Positions 29,385 through 43,245 of a DNA stretch of 55,381 nucleotides are shown here, piece by piece. The notes beneath the pieces are model-generated. The model worked only from the letters and a program-made list of their open reading frames with translations, searched no databases and had not been told where the DNA came from. The position numbers and the translations under genes were made by a program. The DNA lies in assembly GCA_913064725.1 (NCBI GenBank), contig CAJYAI010000011.1:1-55381 (forward strand). The letters are read 5' to 3'. Position 1 is the stretch's first letter, and every line of letters begins with the position of its first letter. The stretch is from an uncultured Alteromonadaceae bacterium (GTDB taxonomy: Bacteria; Pseudomonadota; Gammaproteobacteria; Pseudomonadales; Halieaceae).

Positions 29385-29406
29385 CTAAATATCCGCAACA
29401 AACCGC

Positions 29407-29967
29407 ATGAGTCAGCTCCTTCTTTTTAACAAGCCGTATCAGGTGCTCAGTCAGTTCACTGATCGCGATCGCATTGACACACCTCGAGCGACGCTAGCAA
29501 ATTTTCTGGATGCGCCCGGGTACAAAGTGGCAGGACGGCTCGACTATGATTCGGAGGGGCTACTGCTGTTAACAGATAATGGACGTTTGCAGCAGAAAAT
29601 TGCCAATCCAGCTGGGAAACATTGGAAGACATACTGGGTTCAAGTTGAGGGAATTGCGACACGCGAGTTGTGCGAGGCACTGGCTAGTGGTGTTAGCTTG
29701 AAGGATGGTAAAACCTTACCCGCGCAATGTCGGCTATTGGAAATCCCCAGTATTTGGAAGCGCAATCCTCCAATACGCCATCGAGAGTCTGTTTCTGATA
29801 GCTGGATTGAGTTGTCGATTCGTGAAGGGCGCAATCGGCAAGTTCGCAGAATGACTGCCGCACTAGACTTCCCCACACTGCGTCTGATTAGGCGTGGTAT
29901 TGGACCCTATCGAATCGATGGCCTTCAACCAGGCGACTTTCGATTCGTCCCATCAAAAACAAATTAG
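29407..29967 (+). CDS. rluE: 23S rRNA pseudouridine synthase RluE
   Basis: RsuA-family enzyme forming pseudouridine 2457 in 23S rRNA. The 186 residues lack the S4 domain found in RluB and RsuA, as expected for RluE. The catalytic aspartate lies in GRLDYDSEGLLLLTDNG (about 42-58), and the C-terminal REGRNRQVRRMTAALDFPTLRLIR matches the family. It stands divergent from icd and is followed 8 bp later by nudJ: the conserved icd-rluE-nudJ-mnmA-hflD-purB order. Confidence 0.95.
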   Translation: MSQLLLFNKPYQVLSQFTDRDRIDTPRATLANFLDAPGYKVAGRLDYDSEGLLLLTDNGRLQQKIANPAGKHWKTYWVQVEGIATRELCEALASGVSLKDGKTLPAQCRLLEIPSIWKRNPPIRHRESVSDSWIELSIREGRNRQVRRMTAALDFPTLRLIRRGIGPYRIDGLQPGDFRFVPSKTN

Positions 29968-29975
29968 GTAGCCCA

Positions 29976-30428
29976 TTGCCCTCACAAGAACGTTTTTTAC
30001 CCCATGTCACCGTTGCTAGCGTCGTAAAAGACGGCGATCGGTACCTAATGGTCGAAGAGATCAGTAATGGTAAGCGCGTCCTCAATCAGCCGGCGGGACA
30101 CTTGGAGCCCAATGAATCACTGGTTGAGGCCGCTGTTAGAGAGGTGCATGAGGAGACTGGGTGGATCACGAGGGCTACAGCATACCTCGGAGTAACCCTA
30201 ATAACGGGTGATAACGGAGTCACCTACATCCGGCATAGTTTTGTGAGCACAGCTGTTGAGCACCAGGAACACCTTACTCTCGACTCAAATATTGTCGAAG
30301 CCCACTGGTTATCAAGAGAAGACATCATCATCTTCGGTGTACCATTGCGACATCAAGTGGTGCTCGATGTCATAGACCAATACGAAGCGGGCGCGGCGGT
30401 AGCATTAGATCTGGTTCGCCAACTATGA
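29976..30428 (+). CDS. nudJ: phosphatase NudJ (Nudix)
   Basis: Nudix hydrolase; the E. coli enzyme dephosphorylates the thiamine precursor HMP-PP and also nucleoside di- and triphosphates. The 150 residues have a complete Nudix box (GHLEPNESLVEAAVREVHEE followed by TGW). N-terminal FLPHVTVASVV and C-terminal EAHWLSREDI match the NudJ branch. The start is a TTG at 29976, with AGGT upstream; there is no in-frame ATG before the conserved first strand, so TTG is reasonable. It is followed 13 bp later by mnmA. Confidence 0.92.
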   Translation: MPSQERFLPHVTVASVVKDGDRYLMVEEISNGKRVLNQPAGHLEPNESLVEAAVREVHEETGWITRATAYLGVTLITGDNGVTYIRHSFVSTAVEHQEHLTLDSNIVEAHWLSREDIIIFGVPLRHQVVLDVIDQYEAGAAVALDLVRQL

Positions 30429-30441
30429 ATAGTAATTACGC

Positions 30442-31553
30442 ATGAGCTTCAATCACGCAACAAAAGTTATTGTCGGCATGTCCGGCGGCGTCGATTCTTC
30501 TGTATCTGCCCTGTTGCTTCGCGAGCAGGGCTATCAGGTGGAAGGTCTCTTCATGAAAAACTGGGAAGAGGACGACGGTACCGAATACTGCACAGCCAAG
30601 GAGGATTTAGCCGACGCACAGGCAGTCGCGGATCGCCTCGGTATTAAGCTGCACGCCGCAAACTTTGCGTCGGAGTATTGGGATGGCGTGTTCGAGCACT
30701 TTTTAGCGGAATATCATGCGGGGCGGACACCTAACCCCGACATTTTGTGCAACAAAGAAATTAAGTTTCGTGCCTTTTTGGATTATGCCCATGTGCTCGG
30801 CGCAGACAAGATTGCAACTGGGCATTACGTAAGACGGGGGGCTCGTAATAACAAGGCCACATTGCTTAAAGGTCTTGATGCCAGTAAAGACCAAAGCTAT
30901 TTCTTACATCAAGTCGGGCACACCGCACTGGGCCAAAGTCTCTTTCCTGTCGGTGAACTCGAGAAGGCTGAGGTAAGAAGGCTTGCCGCTGACAACGAGT
31001 TTCAGACGGCCACAAAGAAAGACAGCACTGGGATCTGCTTCATCGGTGAGCGCCGATTTTCTGATTTCTTATCGCAATACCTTACGAAAAATCCGGGACC
31101 AATTCGAGATGCGCGAGGGGATACGATTGGTGAGCATGAGGGCTTGATGTTCCACACGATTGGTCAACGACAGGGACTGGGTATTGGTGGCCTGAAACAT
31201 GCCGATGATGCCCCCTGGTATGTCTCAGACAAGGACATCGACACCAATACGCTATGGGTCTGCCAAGGCAACGATCACCCTGCCCTGTTCGCTCATGGCT
31301 TAACTGTCACTGGTATTTTTTGGATACAAGCGGATTTGCCTGAAACGCCGCTGCGATGCACAGCAAAGGTTCGTTACCGGCAGCCAGACCAGCCGTGCAC
31401 GGTTTTCGGTAGCAACACCGGGTACCACATTGTGTTCGATGAACCCCAGCGTGCTATCACACCAGGGCAATCCGTCGTACTCTATTGCGAGAACGAATGC
31501 TTGGGCGGCGGAGTAATAGAGGCAGTGACTGACCGATTAGAAGAGCTGGTATC

Positions 31554-31557
<4 letters not shown>
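30442..31557 (+). CDS. mnmA: tRNA 2-thiouridylase MnmA
   Basis: Puts sulphur on U34 of tRNA-Lys, -Glu and -Gln using persulfide delivered through the Tus relay. The 371 residues include the PP-loop SGGVDSS at 14-20 for adenylation, and the catalytic pair C103 ([10 protein letters not shown]) and C199 ([12 protein letters not shown]), numbered as in E. coli within one residue. [13 protein letters not shown] marks the start of the central beta domain. The stop overlaps the hflD GTG start. Confidence 0.98.
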
Positions 31558-34736
<3,179 letters not shown>

Positions 34737-34740
<4 letters not shown>

Positions 34741-35045
34741 TACGCCATCAAAATACCCACATCATTACCCTCATAATGTACGGTATAGATAGTGAGAGAG
34801 GCACACTGCTGTTCAATATGCTGTCCAGTCCTCAAGTCAAAACCATAGTTGTGCCGCGGACAATATATAACGCCGTTTTCTATACAGCCGTCCTCTAGGG
34901 GCTGCTCCTGGTGAGGACACACTGCGGAAAACGCAGTGACATCATCGCCCTCTCGTGCGAGTACGACATCTAAGGAGTCGATTTTAAAGCGACGTCGGTA
35001 GCCGTCTTCGATGTTGATGAGTTTGTCTAATCGTTGAAATCGCAT
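34737..35045 (-). CDS. small Rieske [2Fe-2S] protein
   Basis: A 102-residue soluble Rieske protein with both ligand pairs: C43-x-H45 (AVCPHQEQPL) and C62-x2-H65 (YCPRHNYGFDL), 16 residues apart. Rieske ferredoxins of this size deliver electrons to oxygenases or act as NirD-like small subunits. There is no signal peptide or membrane anchor, so it is cytosolic. It starts 4 bp after the meaB stop on the same strand and so appears to be the last cistron of the propionyl-CoA operon. No oxygenase gene for it to serve is in the window, so its partner is unknown. Confidence 0.85.
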
Positions 35046-35049
35046 GCGC

Positions 35050-36021
35050 TCATTCAGAAGTCAGGTGACGAATGATTTCCGTTGCCGCGGTCACCGGAGT
35101 TAGTTCACCGCGGATTACTTGCTCGCGAAGGCTAGGCATTAAAGCTGCTACGCCGGCATGATCCGATAGTTGTTGTCGTAGCATTTCATCAGTCAGCTGT
35201 CGCATCCAATGAAGGTTTTGGTCACCGCGTTTTTGTGACAATGCACCACAATTGCCCGCCTCTTCTCTAAAACGCGCCATCATGTCCCAACAATCCGTAA
35301 TGCCCTTACGTTCGATGGCTGAGCAGGTATGAACCTCAGGCTTCCAAAAGTCGTTACCAGACAGCAATGACATTGCACTTTGATAGTGCAGCATGGTTTT
35401 CCTTGCAAGACTCTCACTTTCGCCGTCCGCTTTATTAATCAGGATGGCGTCTGCTAATTCGAGAATGCCTTTTTTGATCCCCTGTAACTCATCTCCACCC
35501 CCGGGTAGCAATAAGATCAGGAAAAAATCGACCATGCTCCCAACCTGATGCTCCGATTGTCCCACGCCGACGGTTTCCACCAGGACCACATCGAATCCCG
35601 CGGCCTCGCAGAGCAGCATCGACTCTCGTGTTTTCAGTGCGACCCCTCCCAAGGCTTTACCCGCTGGAGACGGGCGGATGAAAGCAGCGGGGTCACGCGA
35701 CAGATGCTCCATACGCGTTTTGTCCCCTAAAATAGAGCCTCCGGCCATGGGGGAACTCGGATCTACCGCCAAAACGGCGAGCTTGTGGCCTTGACTGATA
35801 ACGTGCTGTCCAAACGATTCAATAAACGTTGACTTGCCGACCCCCGGGACACCGGTAATGCCAATCCGTAGACTGTTACCGGTGTGGGGTAGTAGTTCGT
35901 TGAGAAGATCCTGCGCACGCGAACGATCCTGTGGTCGCGCGCTCTCGATCAGCGTAATGGCTTTGGCCAACGCTCGTCGATTGCCACTTAAGATCGCATC
36001 AGCGCTTGGCGTTAACGGCAT
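35050..36021 (-). CDS. meaB: MeaB/ArgK-type G3E GTPase, methylmalonyl-CoA mutase chaperone
   Basis: P-loop GTPase that guards cobalamin loading and protects methylmalonyl-CoA mutase from inactivation. Counted from 36021 it has 323 residues: Walker [11 protein letters not shown] (about 55-65), the switch segment [29 protein letters not shown] and the base motif NKADG. The frame is open 15 codons further upstream. The ATG at 36021 has GGAAGG 6-7 bp before it and gives the usual N-terminus ([20 protein letters not shown]). It overlaps the mutase gene by 23 bp, a classical arrangement. Confidence 0.95.
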   Translation of the reverse strand: MPLTPSADAILSGNRRALAKAITLIESARPQDRSRAQDLLNELLPHTGNSLRIGITGVPGVGKSTFIESFGQHVISQGHKLAVLAVDPSSPMAGGSILGDKTRMEHLSRDPAAFIRPSPAGKALGGVALKTRESMLLCEAAGFDVVLVETVGVGQSEHQVGSMVDFFLILLLPGGGDELQGIKKGILELADAILINKADGESESLARKTMLHYQSAMSLLSGNDFWKPEVHTCSAIERKGITDCWDMMARFREEAGNCGALSQKRGDQNLHWMRQLTDEMLRQQLSDHAGVAALMPSLREQVIRGELTPVTAATEIIRHLTSE

Positions 36022-38146
36022 CCAATACCTTCCGAGCAGCATCTGGAATCGGTGTGCCTGGACCAAAGATCAAGCTCACACCGGCCTCATAAAGGTAGTC
36101 ATAGTCTTGTTGGGGAATAACTCCGCCTGCGATGACCACGATATCGTCCGCACCCTGAGCCTTCAGTGCGGCGATAAGTTGCGGCACGAGGGTTTTATGA
36201 CCGGCAGCCAAGCTCGAGGCGCCTACGATATGAACGTCGTTTTCGACCGCCTGTCGCGCCACCTCTTCAGGGGTTGAAAACATGGGTGACAGATCGACAT
36301 CGAAACCCACATCTGCAAATGCGGTCGCCACAACCTTTGCACCACGATCATGACCGTCTTGCCCCATCTTGGCCACCAAAATTCGGGGTCTGCGACCATG
36401 CTCTTCAACGAAGGTCTCAATGTCCATTGCGATTTTCTTCCAATTATCGTCCTGCTCGTACGCTGCGCCATAAACACCCGACACCGTTTGCGCGCTTGCC
36501 ACAAACCGTCCGAAATGCGTCTCTAAGGCATCGGAAATCTCGCCCACCGTGGCACGGTGGCGCGTGGCTTCAATCGCAAGAGCAAGTAGATTGCCCTCGC
36601 CTGATTGGGCGGCTTCGGACAGTGCATTCAGGGCGGCGGCTACACTGGCCGCGTCACGTGACTGCCTAATCTGGGCCAAGCGACTAATTTGCGCATCCCG
36701 AACGGCATCGTTATCTACTTCGAGGATGTCGACAGCGTCCTGTTGATCTACCTGATACTTATTGACGCCAACAATGATGTCTTCGCCTCGATCGATTCGA
36801 GCCTGCTTCTTTGCTGCCGCCTCTTCAATGCGTAGCTTCGGCAGTCCAGTCTCAATCGCCTGAGCCATTCCCCCCGCCTCTTCCACTTCATTGATTAATA
36901 ATCGGGCTTTTTCGGCCATGTCATTAGTCAACGATTCCATCATATATGAGCCACCCCAGGGGTCGACCACTTGACTAATACCGGTCTCCTCCTGCAGAAC
37001 GAGTTGTGTATTTCGCGCAATCCGTGCCGCAAAATCGGAAGGCAGTGCTATGGCTTCATCTAATGCATTGGTATGTAAACTCTGCGTGCCGCCAAATACG
37101 GCAGCCATCGCTTCAATGGTCGTCCGAACAATATTATTGTACGGATCTTGCTCTGTCAGCGACCAACCCGATGTTTGACAATGCGTCCGTAACATTGAGC
37201 TTTTTGGGTTAGTCGGTGAAAACTCGGACACAATCTCAGCCCACAGTAGTCGAGCAGCCCGCATCTTGGCGATTTCCATATAAAAGTTCATGCCAATACC
37301 CCAAAAGAATGATAACCGGGGTGCGAAGTCATCGATATTGAGACCTGCCGCTATAGCGGTTCGGATGTACTCCTTGCCATCGGCCAGAGTGTAGGCGAGC
37401 TCTAGCGCCGTAGTGGCCCCGGCCTCCTGCATGTGGTAGCCCGAAATTGAAATCGTATTAAACCTCGGCATGTTCTCGGAGCAGTAGGCTATGATATCGC
37501 CGATGATGCGCATGCTTGGCTTTGGGGGGTAGATGTAGGTATTGCGCACCATGAATTCTTTCAGAATGTCATTTTGAATCGTACCCGCCAGCGCATCGTG
37601 CCCCACGCCTTGCTCTTCCGCTGCAACAATATACCCTGCGAGCACCGGCAAAACCGCACCGTTCATGGTCATTGAGACCGATACCTGATCAAGTGGGATA
37701 CCGTCAAAAAGCACTTTCATATCCTCGACCGAATCAACAGCCACGCCCGCCTTACCGACATCGCCTGCAACTCGTGGGTGATCTGAGTCATACCCGCGGT
37801 GCGTGGCAAGATCAAACGCGACAGAAACACCCTGACCACCAGCAGCGAGTGCCTTACGATAAAACGCATTACTCTCTTGCGCTGTAGAAAAACCCGCATA
37901 CTGACGGATCGTCCATCGACGTCCGGCATACATAGTAGCCTGAGGCCCTCGGATGTATGGGCTGATGCCTGGCATCGTATCGGTATAGGGTAACTCGCTC
38001 GTGTCGTCGGCGGTGTAGAGTACTTTCATAGGAATATCTTCTGGCGTGAACCAGGTGAACTCCTCAGGCTTTAGTCCTTTATTCTGCTTTTCAACAAGAG
38101 TCGCCCAGGCTTGCTTACTTGCCTCATCGGGATTGTAAATCGACAT
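35999..38146 (-). CDS. scpA: methylmalonyl-CoA mutase, large subunit type
   Basis: Adenosylcobalamin enzyme that rearranges (R)-methylmalonyl-CoA to succinyl-CoA. The 715 residues match the catalytic single-chain form (E. coli ScpA 714). The CoA-barrel part has [17 protein letters not shown] and [15 protein letters not shown]. The C-terminal B12 domain has the base-off motif D597-G-H599-D-R-G, and [11 protein letters not shown]. No separate small subunit is encoded. The ATG at 38146 overlaps the mce stop by one base (TAATG) after AGGAGAT. A cofactor supply of B12 is implied but its genes are not in the window. Confidence 0.97.
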   Translation of the reverse strand: MSIYNPDEASKQAWATLVEKQNKGLKPEEFTWFTPEDIPMKVLYTADDTSELPYTDTMPGISPYIRGPQATMYAGRRWTIRQYAGFSTAQESNAFYRKALAAGGQGVSVAFDLATHRGYDSDHPRVAGDVGKAGVAVDSVEDMKVLFDGIPLDQVSVSMTMNGAVLPVLAGYIVAAEEQGVGHDALAGTIQNDILKEFMVRNTYIYPPKPSMRIIGDIIAYCSENMPRFNTISISGYHMQEAGATTALELAYTLADGKEYIRTAIAAGLNIDDFAPRLSFFWGIGMNFYMEIAKMRAARLLWAEIVSEFSPTNPKSSMLRTHCQTSGWSLTEQDPYNNIVRTTIEAMAAVFGGTQSLHTNALDEAIALPSDFAARIARNTQLVLQEETGISQVVDPWGGSYMMESLTNDMAEKARLLINEVEEAGGMAQAIETGLPKLRIEEAAAKKQARIDRGEDIIVGVNKYQVDQQDAVDILEVDNDAVRDAQISRLAQIRQSRDAASVAAALNALSEAAQSGEGNLLALAIEATRHRATVGEISDALETHFGRFVASAQTVSGVYGAAYEQDDNWKKIAMDIETFVEEHGRRPRILVAKMGQDGHDRGAKVVATAFADVGFDVDLSPMFSTPEEVARQAVENDVHIVGASSLAAGHKTLVPQLIAALKAQGADDIVVIAGGVIPQQDYDYLYEAGVSLIFGPGTPIPDAARKVLDAVNAKR

Positions 38147-38559
38147 TAATGATCTCCTGCAGCCGGCTGTGAAAGCTCCACCAGAACACCGTCGCAACTC
38201 TTAGGGTGGATAAAGATCACCTTTGCGCCATGAGCACCAGGCGTCGCCTCGTCGCCTATAAATTGGTACCCCTTGTCTTTAAGCCTCGCAATGTCAGCAT
38301 CGATGTCGTCGGTTCGGAAACACAGATGATGGATGCCTCCACCGCGTTTTTCCAAAAATGCGGCGATGGGCCCTTCACCTTGAAGTGGATTTACCAACTC
38401 GATGCTAGTTGGGGGGAGCGGGAAAAAGGCGGTCGTTGTCTTTGCCGCTTCAACGTCCTCAGTACCTTCGTACTGCAAACCAAAATCAGTCATAAACCGC
38501 TGTATGGCTAACTGCAGGTCAGGTACGGCAATGGCGATGTGATCTAAACCTGTAATCAT
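38146..38559 (-). CDS. mce: methylmalonyl-CoA epimerase
   Basis: Metal-dependent vicinal-oxygen-chelate enzyme that converts (S)- to (R)-methylmalonyl-CoA, linking the carboxylase to the mutase. The 137 residues have [16 protein letters not shown] (metal histidine at 7), [14 protein letters not shown] and GVLVELSQ (metal glutamate), the usual ligands of this family. The frame has a TTG at 38577; the ATG at 38559, with GGGAG 7 bp before it, is preferred. It sits between the carboxylase alpha gene and the mutase. Confidence 0.95.
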   Translation of the reverse strand: MITGLDHIAIAVPDLQLAIQRFMTDFGLQYEGTEDVEAAKTTTAFFPLPPTSIELVNPLQGEGPIAAFLEKRGGGIHHLCFRTDDIDADIARLKDKGYQFIGDEATPGAHGAKVIFIHPKSCDGVLVELSQPAAGDH

Positions 38560-38573
38560 TCGATACTCCCTAA

Positions 38574-41348
38574 TCAAGTGATGGTGTCGAAGAGTGCGGA
38601 CATTAATTTGGCCCTGCGCGCTATGACGTCCGCTTCCGATATATCCTCAGGCAGTTCATCTGGTGTCACCTTAAATATGGGCTGGCCCTTTTTGATGATC
38701 ACACCGTCACCCTCAACCAAAACCTCATCGACTCGCCCGCTAAAAGGCGCATTGACCTTATTAAACATTTTCATCACTTCTACGATGAAGAGAGGATCGC
38801 CCGCTTTAAAGGTTGAGCCGGCCTCAACATAGAGTGACTCACCTGGCGACTCACGACCATAGAACATGCCGCCACTCGTAGCGACAATTTCATCCGATTT
38901 GGCAGCGGGCGGTGGGGCAAGGGCCTTTGCCATGGCCTGTTGATGCGACTCATCGAGTAGCCGCGTTGGAATATCGATACTTAAATCAGCGTTCACAGCC
39001 AGATCGTAAAAACCCGACTTCGCTGCTAATGCCGGTAGAAGCAACAGCATGGATAATCCGGTTTGATGACCCACATGCGCGGCGCAGGCCTCACGCCACA
39101 ACGCGGCATCGGCACCGTAACTGTCATGGCCCTCCAACGCCCTGGACAATGTTTCCCAGTCATCTGCGCTCACAACGGCATTAGCGTCATGGTAAAATTC
39201 TTCGGCCGTCTCAAGCAGCGCCTCGTCATGACGCCAAATCTTTTCAGAGGCCGCCGCTGGACCTTCGCTATCCAAGTTCAAAAAATGATAGGTATCGCTC
39301 AGTAGCTCAACGGGGTTCTCGGTGAACCGCACGCGGTCATTCTCGAATGTAAATGCGTCTTTATTGGCACTGAGCCAACCGGACAAGGTGTGAGGGCAGG
39401 ACAACAAAGCCTCTAATGGACGCAGAATTAACGTCTTTTTCGCCTCCAGAATGGTGTTATTAGCGCCTTGTGTGCGCCGCGCGTACTCTCTCCAGGCCAG
39501 TTCCAAGTCTATTTCACGGGCCGCCGCGGCCAACTCGCCAACAGCGGTCAGATAAGGAACTATGAATTTTGTCGTAGGTCGTGCATGAACCGTCCGACTT
39601 AAAAACCAATGAACTAGCCCGTAGTGGAAATTAAGATTCGTGCTCAGATCGCGCCCACGCAGTGTTGTTACGCGCAGAATTTCAGCCATGTGCTCGTAGG
39701 CGGTTAGTCGGCTCTCACCAACACTCAGAATCAACGCTATATTAGAGTCGTATGCCCCGGCCAATGTGTACTTCATGAACACATCGGTATCAGGGTTATG
39801 CACACAAATACCTTGATCGTCTCTAATTTCGCCAGCTACCGCATCCGACCAATGCTCAATCTGACCACCCGCATGCGGCTGCAATGCATCGTTAGTGGCG
39901 TTCATGCGCGCTTCTAGACTGTCGTTATTGCGTAATATCCGATCCGGCATGGGCAATAATGGTCCGTGCGCAGCAAGCAGTACCATCGCCTCTACTAGCG
40001 AGTTGACGATAAAGAATTCTGCGTCGTTGTCAGGGTTACTGAACTTTAGTGCATAGCACAACTCCGAGACCCGGTGTTCTACTTGTATACGCGTATTCAT
40101 TTCCATGAAAAAGTGACTGTCGGTATCGACAATGCACTCGAAGGTAGACACCGAATCGAGGCCTACAGCCTCGCCGAAGCGCGATGCCTCTTCCTCCATC
40201 GTATCCAAGGTCACAATATCGGCATTCAGAACAGCCGCTTCCTCTGTCATGCCAGCAGCAGTCGCATCGCTGGCCGCTTGAATGAGGGATTCGCGTGTTA
40301 CCGACACCTCCAGTAACTTTTGCTCGTGCATCTGAAGCGAACAGTCCCTACCCCCCAGCGTTGTGCACCAGACGCCATTACCGATCACTTGAATTTCTTG
40401 ATGTCGCGTCGACTCGATATTGAGTTCGACCAATACATTTTTGTTGTCGCCTACACCAGACGCTTTTACCTCTTGTAGGATCTCTTTCACTAATACACCA
40501 GTGTTTGCGGCACCACCAAGTTCAACGATTCGCTGGCCCTTACCCCCGCCACCGCCGATTGCTTTCAGGCGCACCCTATTATTTGGGTATGCCTCATTCA
40601 TGCCAAGAACGGCCTCTGTAACGGTCTCGATAAGCTCGTCAATCGTATAGAGATCGATTCCTGCTTTATAGGATGCGGCAAGAATTCGCTCTGCCAGTGT
40701 CTCTAAATCTCCGTCTTCTAGCTCTATTGAGATCAATCCCTGCTCGCTGCAGAGCTGCCTCAGATCTTCTTTGTTAGGGTACTTCTTGAGCAGCGTCAAC
40801 GTCGTGGCATTGTCTACGCCCGGGGTTACTGATACCCCGGATTTTAGCGCTGTCCGCTTGGCTTCGTCTTTTAGACCGGCCTGACGCACAGTGCGCGAAC
40901 ACGGGCCAATAAAGTTGAGTCCCGCGGCTTCCATCGATGCAACCATGCTTTCATCTTCTGCCATGAAACCGTAACCGGCGAAAATGGCGTTGTACCCATG
41001 GGCATACGCAATCTCGATTATTTCTTGAATTCGAGCCTCTCGATCGGCCTTATCCACACCAGAATAGTCGCTTACTCTATGCACCCTGCTGGGATCGCCG
41101 ATAAGACGAAGTTCTGGGGCTATGGCTCTTGGATACACAATGGCATCTTTCTCTGAAAGCAAGATGCCGTAATCCTTAATACCCATCTCACCGAAAACGT
41201 CCATCGCCTCTTTGCGGATTGGGCCCCTACAGATGATGAGTGGTCTGATGTGCGTGCAATCAAACTGCCGCACCCATACCGCATCTGATTCCCCAAGTCG
41301 TCGATGTTGATGGATCAGCGGATTGTGTAGATAATGTTCATTTGACAC
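38574..41348 (-). CDS. acyl-CoA carboxylase alpha subunit (biotin carboxylase + biotin carrier), divergent 924-residue form
   Basis: Provides carboxybiotin to the beta subunit; by context it carboxylates propionyl-CoA. Order: biotin-carboxylase N-domain (about 35-160), ATP-grasp with GGGGGKGQRIV (about 265-277) and MEMNTRIQVEHRVSE, C-domain, a long helical region (about 590-850) and the biotin carrier with K860 in VEVMKMFNK. At 924 residues it is much longer than typical PccA (about 660-720). Sequence differs at usually fixed places: RDCSLQMHEQKL instead of the common SLQRRHQK-type block, and Val before the biotinyl MKM where Ala is usual. The start is a GTG at 41348 with TGGAGT upstream. Substrate assignment is inference from the operon. 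Confidence 0.88.
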   Translation of the reverse strand: MSNEHYLHNPLIHQHRRLGESDAVWVRQFDCTHIRPLIICRGPIRKEAMDVFGEMGIKDYGILLSEKDAIVYPRAIAPELRLIGDPSRVHRVSDYSGVDKADREARIQEIIEIAYAHGYNAIFAGYGFMAEDESMVASMEAAGLNFIGPCSRTVRQAGLKDEAKRTALKSGVSVTPGVDNATTLTLLKKYPNKEDLRQLCSEQGLISIELEDGDLETLAERILAASYKAGIDLYTIDELIETVTEAVLGMNEAYPNNRVRLKAIGGGGGKGQRIVELGGAANTGVLVKEILQEVKASGVGDNKNVLVELNIESTRHQEIQVIGNGVWCTTLGGRDCSLQMHEQKLLEVSVTRESLIQAASDATAAGMTEEAAVLNADIVTLDTMEEEASRFGEAVGLDSVSTFECIVDTDSHFFMEMNTRIQVEHRVSELCYALKFSNPDNDAEFFIVNSLVEAMVLLAAHGPLLPMPDRILRNNDSLEARMNATNDALQPHAGGQIEHWSDAVAGEIRDDQGICVHNPDTDVFMKYTLAGAYDSNIALILSVGESRLTAYEHMAEILRVTTLRGRDLSTNLNFHYGLVHWFLSRTVHARPTTKFIVPYLTAVGELAAAAREIDLELAWREYARRTQGANNTILEAKKTLILRPLEALLSCPHTLSGWLSANKDAFTFENDRVRFTENPVELLSDTYHFLNLDSEGPAAASEKIWRHDEALLETAEEFYHDANAVVSADDWETLSRALEGHDSYGADAALWREACAAHVGHQTGLSMLLLLPALAAKSGFYDLAVNADLSIDIPTRLLDESHQQAMAKALAPPPAAKSDEIVATSGGMFYGRESPGESLYVEAGSTFKAGDPLFIVEVMKMFNKVNAPFSGRVDEVLVEGDGVIIKKGQPIFKVTPDELPEDISEADVIARRAKLMSALFDTIT

Positions 41349-41377
41349 AGAAAGACTCCAGTATAACTCGCTGATTT

Positions 41378-43087
41378 TTAGTGGAATTCGCGCTGCACGC
41401 CAGCCAAGGGCTCTGGCGTGTAATGACGAAGACAGAACATCAAATGCTTGGCGATCACTGAGCGTAGATCGGTCGGCATTACTATTTGAGACACCGATCC
41501 TAGACTCAATGCTTCCTCTGGATTCATGATCTCGCGTTCATAACGTTTAGCCAGATCTGTCTCCATGACCTTCAGCCACTCGCTTACGATGCGCTCCGCT
41601 TGCTCTCTCGCCTCTTCCGCTGCCACACCGCGTGCAGTTAAATCGGCAACCGCATCGGCAATGCGATTGGGTACGGCGGACTTAATCGCTTTCAGCTCGT
41701 CCTTGTATACATACTCCACACCCGCGGGGCCCATAACGGCAACACGGGTTGTCGGCAGTGCAACCACGAGGTCGGCTCCAGTGGGGTAATTGTTGTAAGA
41801 CGCATAGGCGCCTCCGAACGCGTTTCTGATGAGTATCAAAAAGCGCGGTGTTCTAAGGTCAACAATCGCGTCCAACATGGCCCTGCCGGCCTGAACGATC
41901 CCGCGATGCTCCTGCTCCGTACCGGGTAAAAAACCCGTGGTGTCCTCAAGAAACATGACCGGTATGTTGTATAAATTGCAGAAACGGATAAAACGCGCGT
42001 TCTTTAGTGCTGCGTCGATGTCAATCTGACCAGATGCGACTGCCGAATTATTGGCCACAAATCCAACGACATGACCGCCAATGCGCCCCAAGCACGTTAT
42101 CGTATTTCGTGCTCGCTCCTCTTGAATCTCAAGGAAGTCACCGTGATCACAAAGCTGCTGAATAATGATGGAGCTGTCTACCGGTGTATTAAAGCCGCTC
42201 GGTGACTCAAATGCTGTTTTAAGCAAGGTATTGATGTCACTGGTGCTCCGATCTATTGGGTCGGAACACACCTGCACCTCTGGCGAAACTGAGTTGTTAT
42301 CAGGCAAATAACGCAAGATTTCGCGTACTTTCCGAAGTGCTGTGACTTCATCTTCAACAACGAAATCTGTCACGCCTGTTTGGCTGTGAACGCCCGGCCC
42401 GCCCAGATCATCCGGGGTCACATCCTCACCCAGCACAGACTTGACCACGCCCGGACCTGTAAGCCCGAAAAATGTATTCTTGGGCTGTATTAGAAAGCTT
42501 CCCTGACGGGGCAGATAGCTACCGCCTCCAGCATTGAACCCAAACATGCACATGATGCTCGGGACGACGCCAGATAGCTTCCGCAAGCCGGTAAAAGCTT
42601 CAGCGTAGCCATCCAGCCCACCGACACCTGCAGGTATGTAAGCGCCCGCCGAATCATTCAATCCAATGAGTGGGATTTTACGCTGGCCCGCTAACTCAAA
42701 CAGGCGAGCAAGCTTCTCGCCGTTAGTTGCGTCCATTGAACCCGCGCGGACGGTGAAGTCATGGCCGTAAATTGCAACATCTCGGCCATCGATGGACCCA
42801 ATGGCTGTCACCAGCGAAGCCCCATCAAGATTAGGCCCCCAATTTTGGTAAAGAATCGTCGGCGCCTCATCGACTAAAAATTCGATCCGTTCCCATACTG
42901 TCATTCGACCTTTGCTGTGTTGGCGCTGTACATTGCGCGCGCTGGCCGCCGCCGCGGGCAATGCTTGGAGTTCAGCGCCCCGCTGCACCGCCGCCTGGTA
43001 GTCAGTCTCCGCCGTCCTCGGACTATTTGGCTTTGAAAACGGATTATCGAGTGTCGGCTCGTGATCGTGTTTCGCTGTTACGTTCAT
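41378..43087 (-). CDS. pccB: acyl-CoA (propionyl-CoA) carboxylase beta subunit, carboxyltransferase
   Basis: Transfers the carboxyl group from biotin to the acyl-CoA; with epimerase and mutase downstream, propionyl-CoA is the likely substrate, giving (S)-methylmalonyl-CoA. The 569 residues form two crotonase-like halves, with [18 protein letters not shown] near 57-74, the oxyanion segment [17 protein letters not shown] in the first half and the second in [12 protein letters not shown]. The N-terminal 30 residues are a disordered extension. The ATG at 43087 follows GTAGGAAG. It is the first gene of the operon, 29 bp before the alpha subunit. Substrate choice between propionyl-, acetyl- and related CoA esters cannot be fixed by eye. 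Confidence 0.9.
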   Translation of the reverse strand: MNVTAKHDHEPTLDNPFSKPNSPRTAETDYQAAVQRGAELQALPAAAASARNVQRQHSKGRMTVWERIEFLVDEAPTILYQNWGPNLDGASLVTAIGSIDGRDVAIYGHDFTVRAGSMDATNGEKLARLFELAGQRKIPLIGLNDSAGAYIPAGVGGLDGYAEAFTGLRKLSGVVPSIMCMFGFNAGGGSYLPRQGSFLIQPKNTFFGLTGPGVVKSVLGEDVTPDDLGGPGVHSQTGVTDFVVEDEVTALRKVREILRYLPDNNSVSPEVQVCSDPIDRSTSDINTLLKTAFESPSGFNTPVDSSIIIQQLCDHGDFLEIQEERARNTITCLGRIGGHVVGFVANNSAVASGQIDIDAALKNARFIRFCNLYNIPVMFLEDTTGFLPGTEQEHRGIVQAGRAMLDAIVDLRTPRFLILIRNAFGGAYASYNNYPTGADLVVALPTTRVAVMGPAGVEYVYKDELKAIKSAVPNRIADAVADLTARGVAAEEAREQAERIVSEWLKVMETDLAKRYEREIMNPEEALSLGSVSQIVMPTDLRSVIAKHLMFCLRHYTPEPLAGVQREFH

Positions 43088-43155
43088 TTTTCTTCCTACA
43101 TCAAAGATAAAGCGTGCTGCACCCTATCTACCGTGAATTCCCGGGCTAATGTTCA

Positions 43156-43169
43156 TACGCATATGCGCA
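43156..43169. promoter_or_regulatory. palindrome upstream of the propionyl-CoA operon
   Basis: TACGCATATGCGCA contains the perfect 10-bp palindrome CGCATATGCG (43158-43167), about 70 bp upstream of the pccB ATG in the 158-bp gap after cysB. The position suits an operator or activator site. I cannot assign a regulator. Confidence 0.35.
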
Positions 43170-43245
43170 ATATCCGATGACCGAAGAATCTCACAAGACA
43201 CCACTGAGAAACCTCGTCCATTAGTTCTATTGTGCGGATGCTTTG

